DNA of 64,000 bases from Melastoma dodecandrum (taxonomy: Eukaryota; Streptophyta; Magnoliopsida; Myrtales; Melastomataceae): the NCBI GenBank assembly GCA_029817715.1, contig JARUPY010000083.1:682001-746000 (forward strand), given 5' to 3'. Under the pieces are notes generated by a model, which was given only the letters and a program-made list of their open reading frames with translations, was not told where the DNA came from and did not search any database. Shown in pieces: positions 47,073-58,199 of the stretch. Within the stretch, counting starts at the first letter, position 1, and each line of letters starts with the position of its first letter. Both the position numbers and the translations under genes were made by a program.

Positions 47073-49268
47073 CTACGACGACAGGATCCACATGAATACG
47101 GTGGACCAGAGAGTTAGGGCAATGGCTGCAACCATGTAACTCCATAGGAACAGAACAGAGCACTCTTCTTGACCCACGTCGAACAATTGCGTCATCGTCC
47201 CTGCCAATAACTTCATTGCTTAGCAATAACAGCATTATCGGACCCTCAAACTATATCTTCCTTATAGAGACACCTACCGATGTTCATGGCCGGTGGCAAG
47301 GTGAACTGCACCATCAGGGCATAGTGGAACAACGGGTCCTGTGCGAGTAGGCCAAGCTTCCCGGCTGCGGTGACAACCCCGATCCCTATCAAGGGGAGTA
47401 TTACATACCGCACGAACATCACCCCGACGACGACCATCCACCCAATTTTCGAAGAGCGCAACCCTGCAAGATCATAAGTCCACATGTTACTTGCTTCACT
47501 CTGACATAAAAATTAGAGAAAGCGAGAAACATGTCGTGCCGATGACAGAAATGTAAAGATGACTTTGACATGCGAAACACATTTTTAATTATCTAAGTCC
47601 CAATAAAATTAGGAACAAGTTATACAGCAGTGCACAAATACTTAATAGCTGTTAGACTGAAACTTAAGCTATACCTTGTGTAAGGTTGCCTCCTAGGATT
47701 AGCGTCATACAAGGAATGGTTCCATCTCTGAATTTGAGAACAAACAACACATTATTTAAGTTGGGCGTGTTTTGGACGACACGACGTGATTCACCAGAAA
47801 AGTTAATACAATATTTGTATTCTCACCCGAGCATCGCAATGGTGTCCTGAAGAACTCGCAGTGGTGCGCCTTCTCCGATCAACAGGCCCTTCAGGAAAGG
47901 AATGGCACCGAACACAAACCCAACCCCCTGTTTACACACTGAAAACATCACCCTTCTGCAAGCAATTTTTTGACAGCAATCATCTGCTTAAACAGATTCT
48001 TTGGCAACTCACGGCAGAAAGGGAGGGAGGCGACATTAATTCCTTGAGGACTTGTTGAAGAGGACCAGTTACTTTTGCCCATATCGGCGTCCCCTCCTCA
48101 TCTTGCTTCACATTCACGAAATTCAATTCAGCTTTAGGGAGGATGCAAACAAGTGAAAATTTTTCGAATCGATGAGAGTCAGCTCACGGCTTGACTTTCT
48201 GTATCTTCGGTGGGCTTCATTATTAGCTGCTTACGGATGCTTGATTCTTCTCGTTCGTTGTCTTTGAGAAGTCCTGATGCCATTCCACCACATTCTGTAT
48301 CAGGTGCCTTCGTTGAAGCCTCCTCTGCGGCGCAAAGCTGTTTGTACCTCAATGACGAGGTCCGTATCAGTTGGTACGTGTGTGTCCAAATGTAGAAGCC
48401 GCCGAGCTGCAAGTATTTACGACTTAATCTTTGAGTACTAACTAGATGCTGTAGGAATGAGCAAGTCCTTGAAGTCGTGTGAGATTTTGTTACCGCCATG
48501 GAGAAGGACGCGTATGCGATTCCAGCAGACTTGCAGGTGGCCCGATCCCCGAAAGGGCTTCCCTCATCGGCGCAGACGGCGGGGATGATTATGATCGGCA
48601 AATTCCCCAAATTCGCTACACGCAGGAAACAAACGAGCATCTTGACCTTAATCTTCCATAAAAATATTTTAGAATGTTTATGAAGAAAATCTTCCAACCT
48701 GCAGAACATGTGGCAACTATGAGGCCCTCAAGATATGGTGTCGGTCTCGTTAATTTCACGAGCAAGCAACCCAATAACCCTCCTATCAGGAAAATGATCC
48801 CGATATTGACCGGCATGAACCACCTATAGGCACAAACAGTGCAGTTCCGGCAAGTAAGAGAGTCAGACACGAGATCTATACACAAAGTGGTCTCTTCGTG
48901 CAAAGTCATCCCAACGGAACTTACCATGAGATGATGTCATGGAAAGTCACGGCCTTGACGATGCTCGCAAACACGATGGACGGGGTGAACACAATGAACA
49001 CAATCTGCGAGTCTCATGTTAAGTAAGTACAGCAGTACATCGTCTTAAATCTAAACTGTAAACAGAATCCTCGGATTGGAGCGGCGGAACCGGATGGTGA
49101 GGCACAACCAAGAAGAAGAGGATGCCCACAGACCTTGTTGAGGGAATTGCGGGCATCGACGGAGAGGAGATCCCACCTGGGTGAGGCCATGGAAGCTCCC
49201 AACAAGCTTATCATAAGAACTTGGAGGATGGGCATGGATGCCACCCTCAACAGTGACCAAAACCCCAT
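47073..49268 (-). CDS. PIN-LIKES (PILS) auxin transport facilitator, ten exons
   Basis: PILS proteins sit in the ER membrane and control intracellular auxin storage. Proposed exons (high to low): 49268-49134, 49004-48925, 48823-48699, 48615-48494, 48406-48188, 48105-48013, 47927-47827, 47727-47675, 47463-47278, 47200-47073. All have GT-AG borders and compatible phases, giving 413 residues, a normal length. The start is MGFWSLLRVASMPILQVLMI; KIVF-VFTP joins exons 1-2. Other landmarks are WWFMPVNIGIIFLIGG, LEGLIVATCS, NLGNLPIIIIPAVCADEGSP, SFSMALGGFYIW, DGTIPCMTLILGGNL and MNIGTMTQLFDVGQEECSVL. Hydrophobic segments at both ends with a variable hydrophilic loop (exon 5-6) fit the PIN/PILS topology. 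The exon 6 acceptor is uncertain (48105 or 48131, the latter needing another exon 5 donor). Orthology within the PILS clades is not resolved. Confidence 0.9.
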
Positions 49269-49381
49269 CCCTTTCTTCTCTCTGTCTTCACACCTTGCTG
49301 CTAACTCTGTTTGCTTGCAGTTTCCCTTTTTCGTTGTGAGCTCGGGAAGATGGGAAAGGTGGAAGTAAAAGGATGGAGTTC

Positions 49382-49398
49382 TTTTTTTTTTTTTTTTG
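49382..49398. repeat. Poly-T tract upstream of the PILS start
   Basis: A run of T on the plus strand (poly-A in the gene's orientation) about 115 bp upstream of the PILS start codon, in the likely 5' UTR or promoter. No TATA box could be assigned with confidence. Confidence 0.7.
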
Positions 49399-49705
49399 GT
49401 CACTTTAATGATACAATGATAAAGCAGGAATTATCATAATTTTAAATCAAATAAAAAAAAAAGGTGAGTGAAAGTTAAAGGGAATGTGGAAAGTCGACGT
49501 GGACATACTTTCAATCATCTGATAAAAATCCGATCTCTGTCGCGATCAAACGAAATAAATAACGATTTATTCGGGATAAGAATTTAACAAGAAGGACAAC
49601 CTGGTAAGAAGTTTTGGAAAGCCGGTCATTATCAAAGGCGTGCTTTTGATTCCCTTTGTAAATAAAAATAATAATAAATCATTGGAGTTATATGTATATT
49701 ATATA

Positions 49706-50292
49706 GGCAAAATATACGTTTGTGGCCTCAACTTTAAGCCAACTTTCTATTTTATCATTAACTTAATTTGTTATATAATTTTGTCACCAACTTTTGTTTT
49801 TATTTCTGTTTTGACCAATCATGAATTTCTTCTAGCGAAAGCCAAACAATGCCTTAATATAGTCTAACATGTGCCCTATAATAGTGGAGTTTTGACATCT
49901 CATTCATTCGTCTCATAATCCACTTTATCCGTAATAGTCACTCCCTAATAGAACATCATCCGACATTCATCGATTTTTCATATTTTTTGACAACATTAGC
50001 AACTATCGTTAAGTTCGGCTTCCAATTCACTTGATTTGTTCATCAAAATCTTATAATAAAAAAATAAATGAAAGGTTTTAATATTATTTCCTATTTTCTA
50101 AAATCTTTTTTCTTTTTAGTAGATAAATGAAAATTGTCTATTAAGGCCTTGTTTAGCTTTCGCTAGAAGAAATTCATGATTGACCAAAATAGAAATAAAT
50201 AAAAAAGTTGGTGACAAAATTATATTACAAACTAAGTTAAGGACAAAACAAAAAGTTAGCTCAAAGTTGAGGCCATAAATTGATATTTTACC
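49706..50292. mobile_element. MULE-type MITE with long terminal inverted repeats, copy 2
   Basis: The left arm begins GGCAAAATATACGTTTGTGG. The right arm, read inward, begins GGTAAAATATCAATTTATGG. The inverted similarity continues for about 150 bp (CTCAACTTTGAG..., TTTGTCACCAACTTTT, ...GAATTTCTTCTAGCGAAAGC). A perfect 9-bp direct repeat TATTATATA flanks it (49697-49705 and 50293-50301). It is a foldback-like, non-coding member of the Mutator superfamily. The insertion lies about 440 bp upstream of the PILS start codon. Confidence 0.9.
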
Positions 50293-50301
50293 TATTATAT
50301 A

Positions 50302-53300
50302 TAACACGCCAAGTTCTTTTTTCTGTTTATGATTTAAAATAAAATATGTAACCAGACATCCGATTTGGGTCATATTTCATATGTCTTAGATAATATGGGG
50401 GAACATCTCTTCATCTATTTGTTTCATATCATCTTGCGGGATACCCGCCTCATTTTTATGTATTGTTCTAGTTAGAAAAGGTATACGAAATAAATTTATT
50501 ACTATAAAAATGATTTAAATTTAATGTCTTTGATAAAATAATTAAAAAGAAATAACACGGTAGTTTTTCTTTTTGTACTGGTTAGAAATAGCACTAAAAT
50601 ATAGTTAGAATTCTATTTTTTGTTTAGCATGTGATTCTTTTTTTAAAGTATGTAATGGCACATTTTTTAATTTTTTTTTAAAATAAAAATATCATCCTTC
50701 ATCTATTGATTGGGAAAAACTTAACTAATATAAGATTTACGTTAGTGAAATTGTCACGTCGTTCGAACTTTAATCAGGTGGGAATAAAATTCAATATCAG
50801 CGGAGATCTCGTACGATGAATGATTTCTTTTAATTATCTAAAATATTTACGAGAAAATAATCCTAGAAATAAGGAAAAGGGCATTCACTTGTGTCATTCG
50901 AAAACAGATAAATCGGATGAACCGTTAAATAACAGATGGGTAATAATTAATAGGATGAGTTTGTTAGCAAAACCATCGAGACTCTAATAAAAACTCATTG
51001 CGTGTGCATCTGGTTTATGTGAAAGAGTGATCCTTTTGTTATGCGTGTGTTTCAATAGTAGTAGGTGAAAACAACGTAAAATGTGAGGAAGGGCGAGAGA
51101 TGACTCTGAATATGTTGAGATCACGTAATATTATCACTAGAATTCTTTTACTACGCATAAAAAAGGCTATCCTTTTCTGGGGGGGTTTGGTTGGGGGGCT
51201 TTAATGATGCATTCATTCGTCGGGAGTATGATTGATTGGTTGATCCCTCCTCTTTCGGTGGAGAATGAATGATGGCCAATTATTTGTTGTCACGTGCTCT
51301 TTCCAATTCAAGGCAGTGGTACAAAATCTGCCTAACTCGTCTTCACCCACACTTTGATCATCCTTTTGAAAGGAGCTCCTTTCATTTTCATAACTTCATG
51401 GGCGCATTTGGACCGGGTTTTGTACGCAACTTTCACTGTTTTCCAAAATCCTTCTTAGTAAATTCACCTACGACTTCCCATTCAGAGGTCATCATTTCTA
51501 ATTTGGACAGGCACGGAATATGGTGATCTCCATAAGGACCGACGTGCTCATGAAGGTATTCCCGTCTCAAGAAACCACACAGTCGCATACCGTGGCGTCG
51601 CAATCAACATCTTGCTGGAAGTGTTTGTTCCAGGTTAACGAGAAGGGTACAATTCGACAGCTGGGAAATCAAAGTTGAATTGTAGACATCCAATTCCGTA
51701 TGTTGGAGGCTTATGATATTTTTCCCGATGAGCAAACTGTGGGGGTGGTCCACTTTCCAAAATCGTCGTTGGTTGGGTTTGCCATTGTCGTCGGTCGCAT
51801 CTGCAGTTCCCTTCTCTGGGAGAAGAAGTTCGGACAGAACTTCATCGAATCTGTCCGTTAATTTATTCGAATATAATATATTATTAAATGAGTTGAATCG
51901 GGTCGGATAAAATTCATGCATATTCATATTCGATATATATGATGACAACTCATATATCGTATGTGGTATGATGCAGTGATATTTTTTTCTTCGAGTATGT
52001 CTCCTAAAATTCTCTATTTAATCAATTAAAATCATTCAAAGCAAAATATGCTATATAATAACTATGTTTCGGAAATGATATTTTATAAATAAAACAACCT
52101 TAAAAAATAATTATAAAATAAAATCTAGATATCAAACAAACATGTAAAAATCAAAATTAGCCTTATTAAAATAAATGGTATGACTAACTTATCCCAATTT
52201 AAATATATTCTATCCTCCCAAAAACTGAAGTTAAATTAAGAAAACATTAATAGAAAAAATTAAAATGAAATTATATAATTCTAGGATATACAACAAACAA
52301 AATCAAGTCTTATATAGCTCTACTAAGAATTTCGGTTTTTAGATAACAAAATTTTGGTGGAGACGGTAAACCTAATAGGGACGAAATTAAAAAGAAAAAA
52401 CGAAATGAATATTATATACTGAGTTAGGGTTAATTAATAATATTTTTACGGAATGGTAAATTTACATTCGATGGATTCACCTAAAATAAATAAATTCGCA
52501 AACAAGGCATGATTAAATCATAAGTTATGTTTTAAACGGCTAGCGTGAGAAGGTACGGCTGTTTGAGAAATGAAATATGCTTTTCAAAATTTTAAATAAT
52601 TTGACATAATTCTGTTTTCAGATAGTATTTGTACATTAAAGTATTGTTGACACTCAATTTGTCTTAGTGGAACACGCATCGTATAGTGTGTTTGCCATAG
52701 AAGCAGGACACTGACAATGGAATGCGGAGAGGACTCACCGCGATCACCGATGTCATTGTCGGACAAGCGAAAAAATAAAGAAAGGAAGAGAGTAAGAAGT
52801 GGAGGCAACAAATTCTAGCAGTTCGATATGAGCAAAAGTGATTATCATTGTTTTTTTAGTTACTAGTGAACAAAGACTTTGTTGAATAAAAAAGTGTATT
52901 TATTTGGAAACAAGAACACAATAAATAGTGTAAAAAATACTTTGAACAGAAACAGAAAAGAAAAATGTGTTTGTGGCATTGCGCGTCTTGCGAAGATAAT
53001 CCAATTGGGATTTTATAAAGGTCTTCAAGTGGTTAATTGATAAATGTTTTGGGTTATCAGGTGGTTTTCAATCTTCAAGTGTTCTATACACGTTTGTTCA
53101 CTTTATCTAGTTATACGATTGTCGATGATTGTCACGTTTAGAGAGAAACTGATCATATATTTCCGTTAATAATGTAGATCCCCAAATCGTGTCGGAAGCA
53201 GCAACCAGAAACAAGTTGGCCATGCAACTCTCACGATGACTAATGGCACAGGATATCTAATCAACGTTTAGAGAGAAACTGATCATATATTTCCTTTAAT

Positions 53301-53640
53301 AATATTCTCAATTTTCACTTTTCGATTTCCTATCTAATCAACTATTTATATTCTTATCCATTCCAAGATTCTCTTGATAATCCATGGAAAGATTTCCTCG
53401 AAAATTCAATTAAAGATTTCCTCCAAATAACACATTCATTTTAATCAAAGATTTCAATCAAACCTTTTTTTTTTAAGATTTCAGACAAATAATTTCTTGC
53501 GAGTTTGCAGGCTCCCGGAGAAAGTTCTAAATTATGATGCGTAAACAAGTATCCTTAATAATTCCAAAATTTGGAGTGAGTTTGTTTTTAACCATTAGAA
53601 GCATGCTACAAGATCGACGAGAAGAGTTCCAAATTAACGT
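50302..53640. other. Intergenic sequence, no gene recognised
   Basis: About 3.3 kb, mostly AT-rich. Open frames at 51269-51526 (+) and 51948-51604 (-) carry no motif I know. A direct repeat is described separately at 53134-53304. Confidence 0.4.
53134..53304. repeat. Direct repeat, about 40 bp, 130 bp apart
   Basis: ACGTTTAGAGAGAAACTGAT (continuing CATATATTTCC) occurs at 53134 and again at 53264, with nearly the same following bases up to TTAATAAT. A short duplication of unknown origin. Confidence 0.85.
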
Positions 53641-53739
53641 TTAAAAATTTTTCTAAAAAGGCGGTATTTTTTGGAAATACTAAACAGATTTGACGTTATT
53701 TTATTTGTTTTCCGCATTTTACTAAAACTTTCGTCATTT

Positions 53740-54240
53740 GATCAAATATATATAAAAAGTGCCGCATTTTTAAAATACCAAATTATCCGATTTATCCTAA
53801 ATTATACCAGTTTTTTCGATTTATATTATCGTTTACATAATATCTTCATATATCACAAACTTACTCGGTTACTTCTTATCTATCCTCCGTCGGTCGTCTA
53901 GCAAATGAAAATTGACATGGCGCTGACATGGCACTAACGCCATCAGTCGCCCCGTCGTGACAAGATCACCATCAGACGAAATGTCATAATTAGTCCTCGA
54001 TTAAATAAATTCTTTTCAATTAGGCCAAAATCGGCCCAAAAAATTATCCCCACTCCAAATTAGTTCTGCCCTAATCAGATCTTAGACAACCTTCCCTGAC
54101 AAATCTCCCCTGGTGTTCACGACCTCCCCACCGACCCACCGTCCCCGACCTTCACCGATACACCACCCCTAGTCCTTCCCCAACTGTTTTCGACCTCCCC
54201 ACCCCAAGACCTTCCCCGATACACCACCTCTAGTGATGCG
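53740..54240. repeat. Left terminal inverted repeat of the MULE
   Basis: Inverted copy of about 59850-60385. The inner portion contains a local duplication of CCGATACACCACC-type sequence (54157 and 54219). Confidence 0.7.
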
Positions 54241-54600
54241 GGGACGGGGTGGGAGAATTCGGTTGCTGAAAGACAAACGAACAAAGATGGCAAACGGTGA
54301 CGGGTGAGGGTGATAAACGGGAAAAGTAAAAGATAACGACGCACTAATCTTCGGATACAACCTAAGCCACCACCAAAGAATGGACGTGCCCTGCGAACCG
54401 CGTACGGATAAATCTACAGCACCACCGTATTTGGACTCGGGGTTGAACGACACCATGACCGGATACAACTACGCACCACCGATGTAATGAACGCTCGGTT
54501 AATATCGCCACACACGGAATCCACCGAGTGATAAGAGAAAGGGAGACTCGAGTTTTTTGGGTTTGATTCAAATTCAAGATAAGTTGTTCTCAAGGGTTAC

Positions 54601-56964
54601 TGTTAGTATGGTTTTGATGATTTCGTACAGAAGGTAAGCTTCTCCTACTCTGAAGAAGGTTAACCTACAGAGATAGTCTATTTCGTACGTTCTGTCACCT
54701 AATCATTACCACGAATTATTTAAATTAATCGTATGATTATTTAACTACATTCATATGGTATTTTATGTTAATTAAAATGATTTTTAATCATTTTAATTAC
54801 GATTTATTTCCATGTGAGTTGATATACTCTCTTTAAGGGAAGAAATCACTCTATATATGGAAAGCACTGATGCAAGATTCTGTCGATTGATCTAGAACTA
54901 TCAACGGTCAATTTATCCTTCCTCTTTCATCTAAACATGTCCAGATTCCTTATGAATCATGGCAAAGGATAACACATCTGAATATAGACGCATCTCATAC
55001 GTGTCTGTGTCCAGAAGTTATGCCAACCAATTATGGAAATCAAGATTATCTGATTTCCATTTACAAAAGCTTGACGGATCTTATCTGTCTGAATCTTTTA
55101 CAAGCCCTATCACATAGGATCGTGAACACAATCATGACCAGATGGCATGATTGATTCTCAAGTGATATGGAGAATCTCTCCCAATGGGGGAATGTTTTAT
55201 TTGGCTGATATTTTGTTTTCATGTTTAGAAGAGACTTCCGTCGGCCGCTGTACCTTCTGTAAATATGTATTTCTATTTTGTATAAGATAAGATCTTTTGT
55301 TAGACAAATTAGTGGAGGACTTACGTGTAGAGTGAGTGTATTATAGACTGAGAGACTTGTGAGTTTTTGTTCTCTTTGGGGTTGAGCATTCGGTTGCAGA
55401 AGGCTGGTGCCTATGGTACAAGCTAGACCGGACATGAGTGAGGCTGCATAGGATCTATCTGCACTGTGGCATGGCGGACGTGCATCAGGCTTAGGGAGAA
55501 GTCGGGGTGTCTACGTGCCAGGACAGTGAGCAGAAGAAGGACCGTGTCTGGAGGAATCTGGTGAGGTAATGGTATCGGTTGTTTTGTAACTGATTTGCTC
55601 GTGTGTGCAGAAAGCAGGTGTCCAGGGTGTAAGCTGTGCCGGGCGTGAGTGATGTCGCAAAGGATCTAGCTGCACTGTGGCGTGTCGGAGGTGTGTCAGG
55701 CTTAGGGAGAAGTCGGGGTGTATATGTGTCAGGGCAGTGAGCAAAAGAAGGGTCGTGTCTAGGAGATTCATGGTGAGGCACTGACATTTGTGTTTCTGTA
55801 GGCTTTGGAGAAGCCCCACGGGTGTTGTTTACTTCTGGAAATCTTGGCGAGGAGCTAAGCATCGAGGAAGCCTTGGTGAGGAGCCAAACAGGTTGTGAAA
55901 GTGCCGGAGGGAAAATCCACCCTGGGACAGAGGGGTTATCTGCCTGCATAGGGCTTCTACGTGCTTGCATGGAGCTGCCACGTTCTACAGAACCCCAACC
56001 ACAAGAATTGTGGAGTTAGTCAATGTCTTCAGTGCAGAACCTCAACGAGAGAGTTTCTGGAGTTAGCCACAGATCTCTGTGCACAACCCGACAATACTTC
56101 AAGGGAGAGATTCAAGTGTCTTAGTCTCAATCTAATGAAAGATGGTTCCATGCATCTTCATGATGCCCACCCAGGGTTATTGATCATAACCCATCGGGTT
56201 TCTGTGAGTAAAAAACTCGAAGGGCTATCTGCATCACCTTCTACACTACATCTTTTGTGGAAAAGCCGAAAGGCTATCTACAATTCCCTCTGCAGGAGTA
56301 TTTTATTTCTTCTGTCAGTCTTATATTCGCTATAAGTGTTCAATAGTGAATTCCATCCTATAAGGATGAAGAGTGGAGTAGGCAATTGTCGAACTACTAT
56401 AAACCTTATGTGTCTCATTTACTTTCTGCGCAAACGGTTATCTCACTGAGCATTCAGCGAAAACCTAAACAGGAAAACAAATCAACAGACACGACGCGAA
56501 CGTCTAAACAGAGACTCCAAAGGTCCTGCATCAAACAACTAACGCTAGAGAAACTAATCAGGTTTTCGAGTTGTTTCCTTCGATCTAGCTCTCGTATATC
56601 ATATCTTGGTAGTTCAGAAACCTACATGGTTTTTTGACAACCTTCTGTTGCTACAAGTACCTTCTTGAAGTAGACCTTGTTGATCGCGCTTAAGGTGGTC
56701 GGATTTGTAGAACCTTGTTAGCAGAAGCATCGACCTTCTGCATCAAACTTCTGCTACTGTAGAAACCTTATGAGGACTGCAGATTCACATTTTAGATCAG
56801 ACTTTGGCTGGTCGTTCTCTGATCAAGTAGTTCACTTTGAGATTTGTTATGTACAAGGGTTTTGTAACCTACAGAAACTGAACCTTCCGCGGCTGGGTTT
56901 TATTAGTTTTAAGAAGGCTATTACACTAATTCACTCCCCTCGCAGTGCCATTGTTACACCAACA
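54601..56964 (+). repeat. SIRE-like solo LTR (plus), inserted in the MULE
   Basis: Starts TGTTAGTATGGTTTTGATGA and ends CCATTGTTACACCAACA with no internal region, so it is a solo LTR of 2364 bp. The flanks GTTAC (54596-54600) and GTTTC (56965-56969) match at four of five bases, consistent with an old target duplication. It belongs to the same family as the LTR at 44830-46979, in the opposite orientation. Confidence 0.85.
55396..55800. repeat. Internal ~211-bp tandem duplication within the LTR
   Basis: GCAGAAGGCTGGTGCC... at 55396 recurs as GCAGAAAGCAGGTGTCC... at 55607, followed by shared text such as CAGGCTTAGGGAGAAGTCGG and GTGTC...GGGCAGTGAGCA. The homologous LTR at 44830-46979 has the same duplication, so it predates their insertion. 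Confidence 0.8.
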
Positions 56965-57344
56965 GTTTCAATGCAATGGCTTATATAGGCCACCCAAAGA
57001 AAAACAACAAAGGAACGAAATTAAAAGATAAGGAAATAAAATCAAAGCTAAGGAAGGAAAAAAATAATATTTCCTCCCAATAAGATTTGCAAAGATAGTG
57101 GAGTAGGCGCGACTCCTAGGTTGAGAGTTGTCAGACTTGAGCTGTCAGATCATAACCGCCTCTTGAGTTTTTCGTCGCTTCAGCCTCCATCGCCTGATAG
57201 CGTCGCTTTGCCCGAAAGCTTTGCTCCTTCGCCGGTCGCTTGATCCGATCATTCTAGCAGCGTGAGTTCAGTTTGTCGCCCGGTCGCCGCAATTAAGGCA
57301 ATGCCGACACCACCCTTGTCGCCTAAGCCCATTCATCTCGCATC
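56965..57344 (-). mobile_element. Probable 3' untranslated/LTR sequence of a Gypsy fragment
   Basis: This lies downstream, on the minus strand, of a recognisable Gypsy pol C-terminus. A purine-rich tract on the minus strand (AGTAAAGGGAGGATGATGCG, ~57355-57336) would be the polypurine tract. LTR borders are not resolved. Confidence 0.45.
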
Positions 57345-57780
57345 ATCCTCCCTTTACTGAAGAAGATTTGTCATCAAATCTAAGGGGTCTTCATCATCTT
57401 CATAAGGCGCAAGATCCAAAACATTGAAAATTGTTGAGACGCCATATTCTTCAGGCAAGTCGATCTTGTAGGTATTGTTATTGATCATTTCAACGATGCG
57501 AAATGGTCCATTAGCTCTTGGCATGAGCTTATTCTTTCGGCTTGCGAGAAATCGTTATTTCCGCAGATGAATCCACACTAGGTCGCCTGGGTGAAAGACT
57601 TTCTCTCGTCGCCCTCGATTAGCCTTGGCTTGTTACTTCTCATTCTGCTGCTCAATGATGGTGCGAACTTTCTAGTGCAACTTCAACATCTCTTTAGCTC
57701 GACGAGCTGCATTGTTGTCTACCAAGCCTTTCCGAGGCAAGGGTAAAAGCCCAACTGGAGCCATTAGGTTAACCTCATGT
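57345..57780 (-). pseudogene. Ty3/Gypsy pol C-terminal fragment (integrase end)
   Basis: Minus-strand text gives GLLPLPRKGLVDNNAARRAK (~57755-57695), KVFHPGDLVWIHLRK (~57605-57560), RKNKLMPRANGPFRIVEMIN (~57545-57485), then TYKIDLPEEYGVSTIFNVLD (~57475-57420) and ...DDEDPLDLMTNLLQ. This is the GPY/F-like C-terminal module of Gypsy integrase. At least two stops interrupt it. It resembles the C-terminus of the copy at 37480-40100, so both may come from one family. The fragment sits inside the MULE and begins abruptly at its upstream side. Confidence 0.85.
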
Positions 57781-57894
57781 ACTATTTTTTTATATAATTG
57801 TGCATTGTATCTTTTTTTTTTATCTTTGTTATCATTGTTGTTGGATTTTATTTTATGACCAAAGTGTAAGCATGGTGTTATAACACATTATAAC

Positions 57895-58090
57895 ATGAAA
57901 ATTGGTACACTTGCAACAATCTAGTTTACTGCAACAAAAGGGTTTAATTGCAACAATCTGTTTTACTGCAACATGTTCATTCATGCAAACTGGTTTACCG
58001 CAGCAATCTGGTTCATACAAACTGCCTTATTGCAACAAACTAGTTCATCCAACAAACTACAACAAATTGGTTGAACTAAACCTGGACAAT
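57895..58090. repeat. Degenerate ~20-bp tandem repeat (CTGCAACAATCTGGTTTA-like)
   Basis: About eight loose copies of TTGCAACAATCTGGTTTACT-like units with variable spacing lie inside the MULE, between the Gypsy fragment and the transposase. No coding role is seen. Confidence 0.75.
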
Positions 58091-58199
58091 CCATTAAACC
58101 AAATCCCATTCAACCAAATCTAAATAGTCAAGTAAACAAATTCCCAGTCGTCGATGCCTCCATGTTCGAGCTTACTATTGAGTTTTCTTGTGTTCCCGA

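Noticed and set aside
48179..48709. A single 176-codon minus-strand frame
   Set aside because: It reads through PILS exons 4 and 5 and the intron between them; the spliced model is better supported by family motifs and splice sites.
49014..49403. Upstream ATG at 49403 giving a longer PILS N-terminus (MTKKKKKRTP...)
   Set aside because: PILS proteins begin with the MGFWSLL-like hydrophobic segment, so the ATG at 49268 is preferred; the upstream part is Lys-rich and derives from the poly-T tract.
55491..55970. Minus-strand frame of 159 codons inside the LTR at 54601-56964
   Set aside because: It covers the 211-bp internal duplication of the LTR, has no domain, and overlaps a second open frame of similar length in another phase.
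57902..58123. Plus-strand Gln/Leu-rich frame of 73 codons
   Set aside because: Made entirely of the degenerate CTGCAACAATCTGGTTTA-type tandem repeat.
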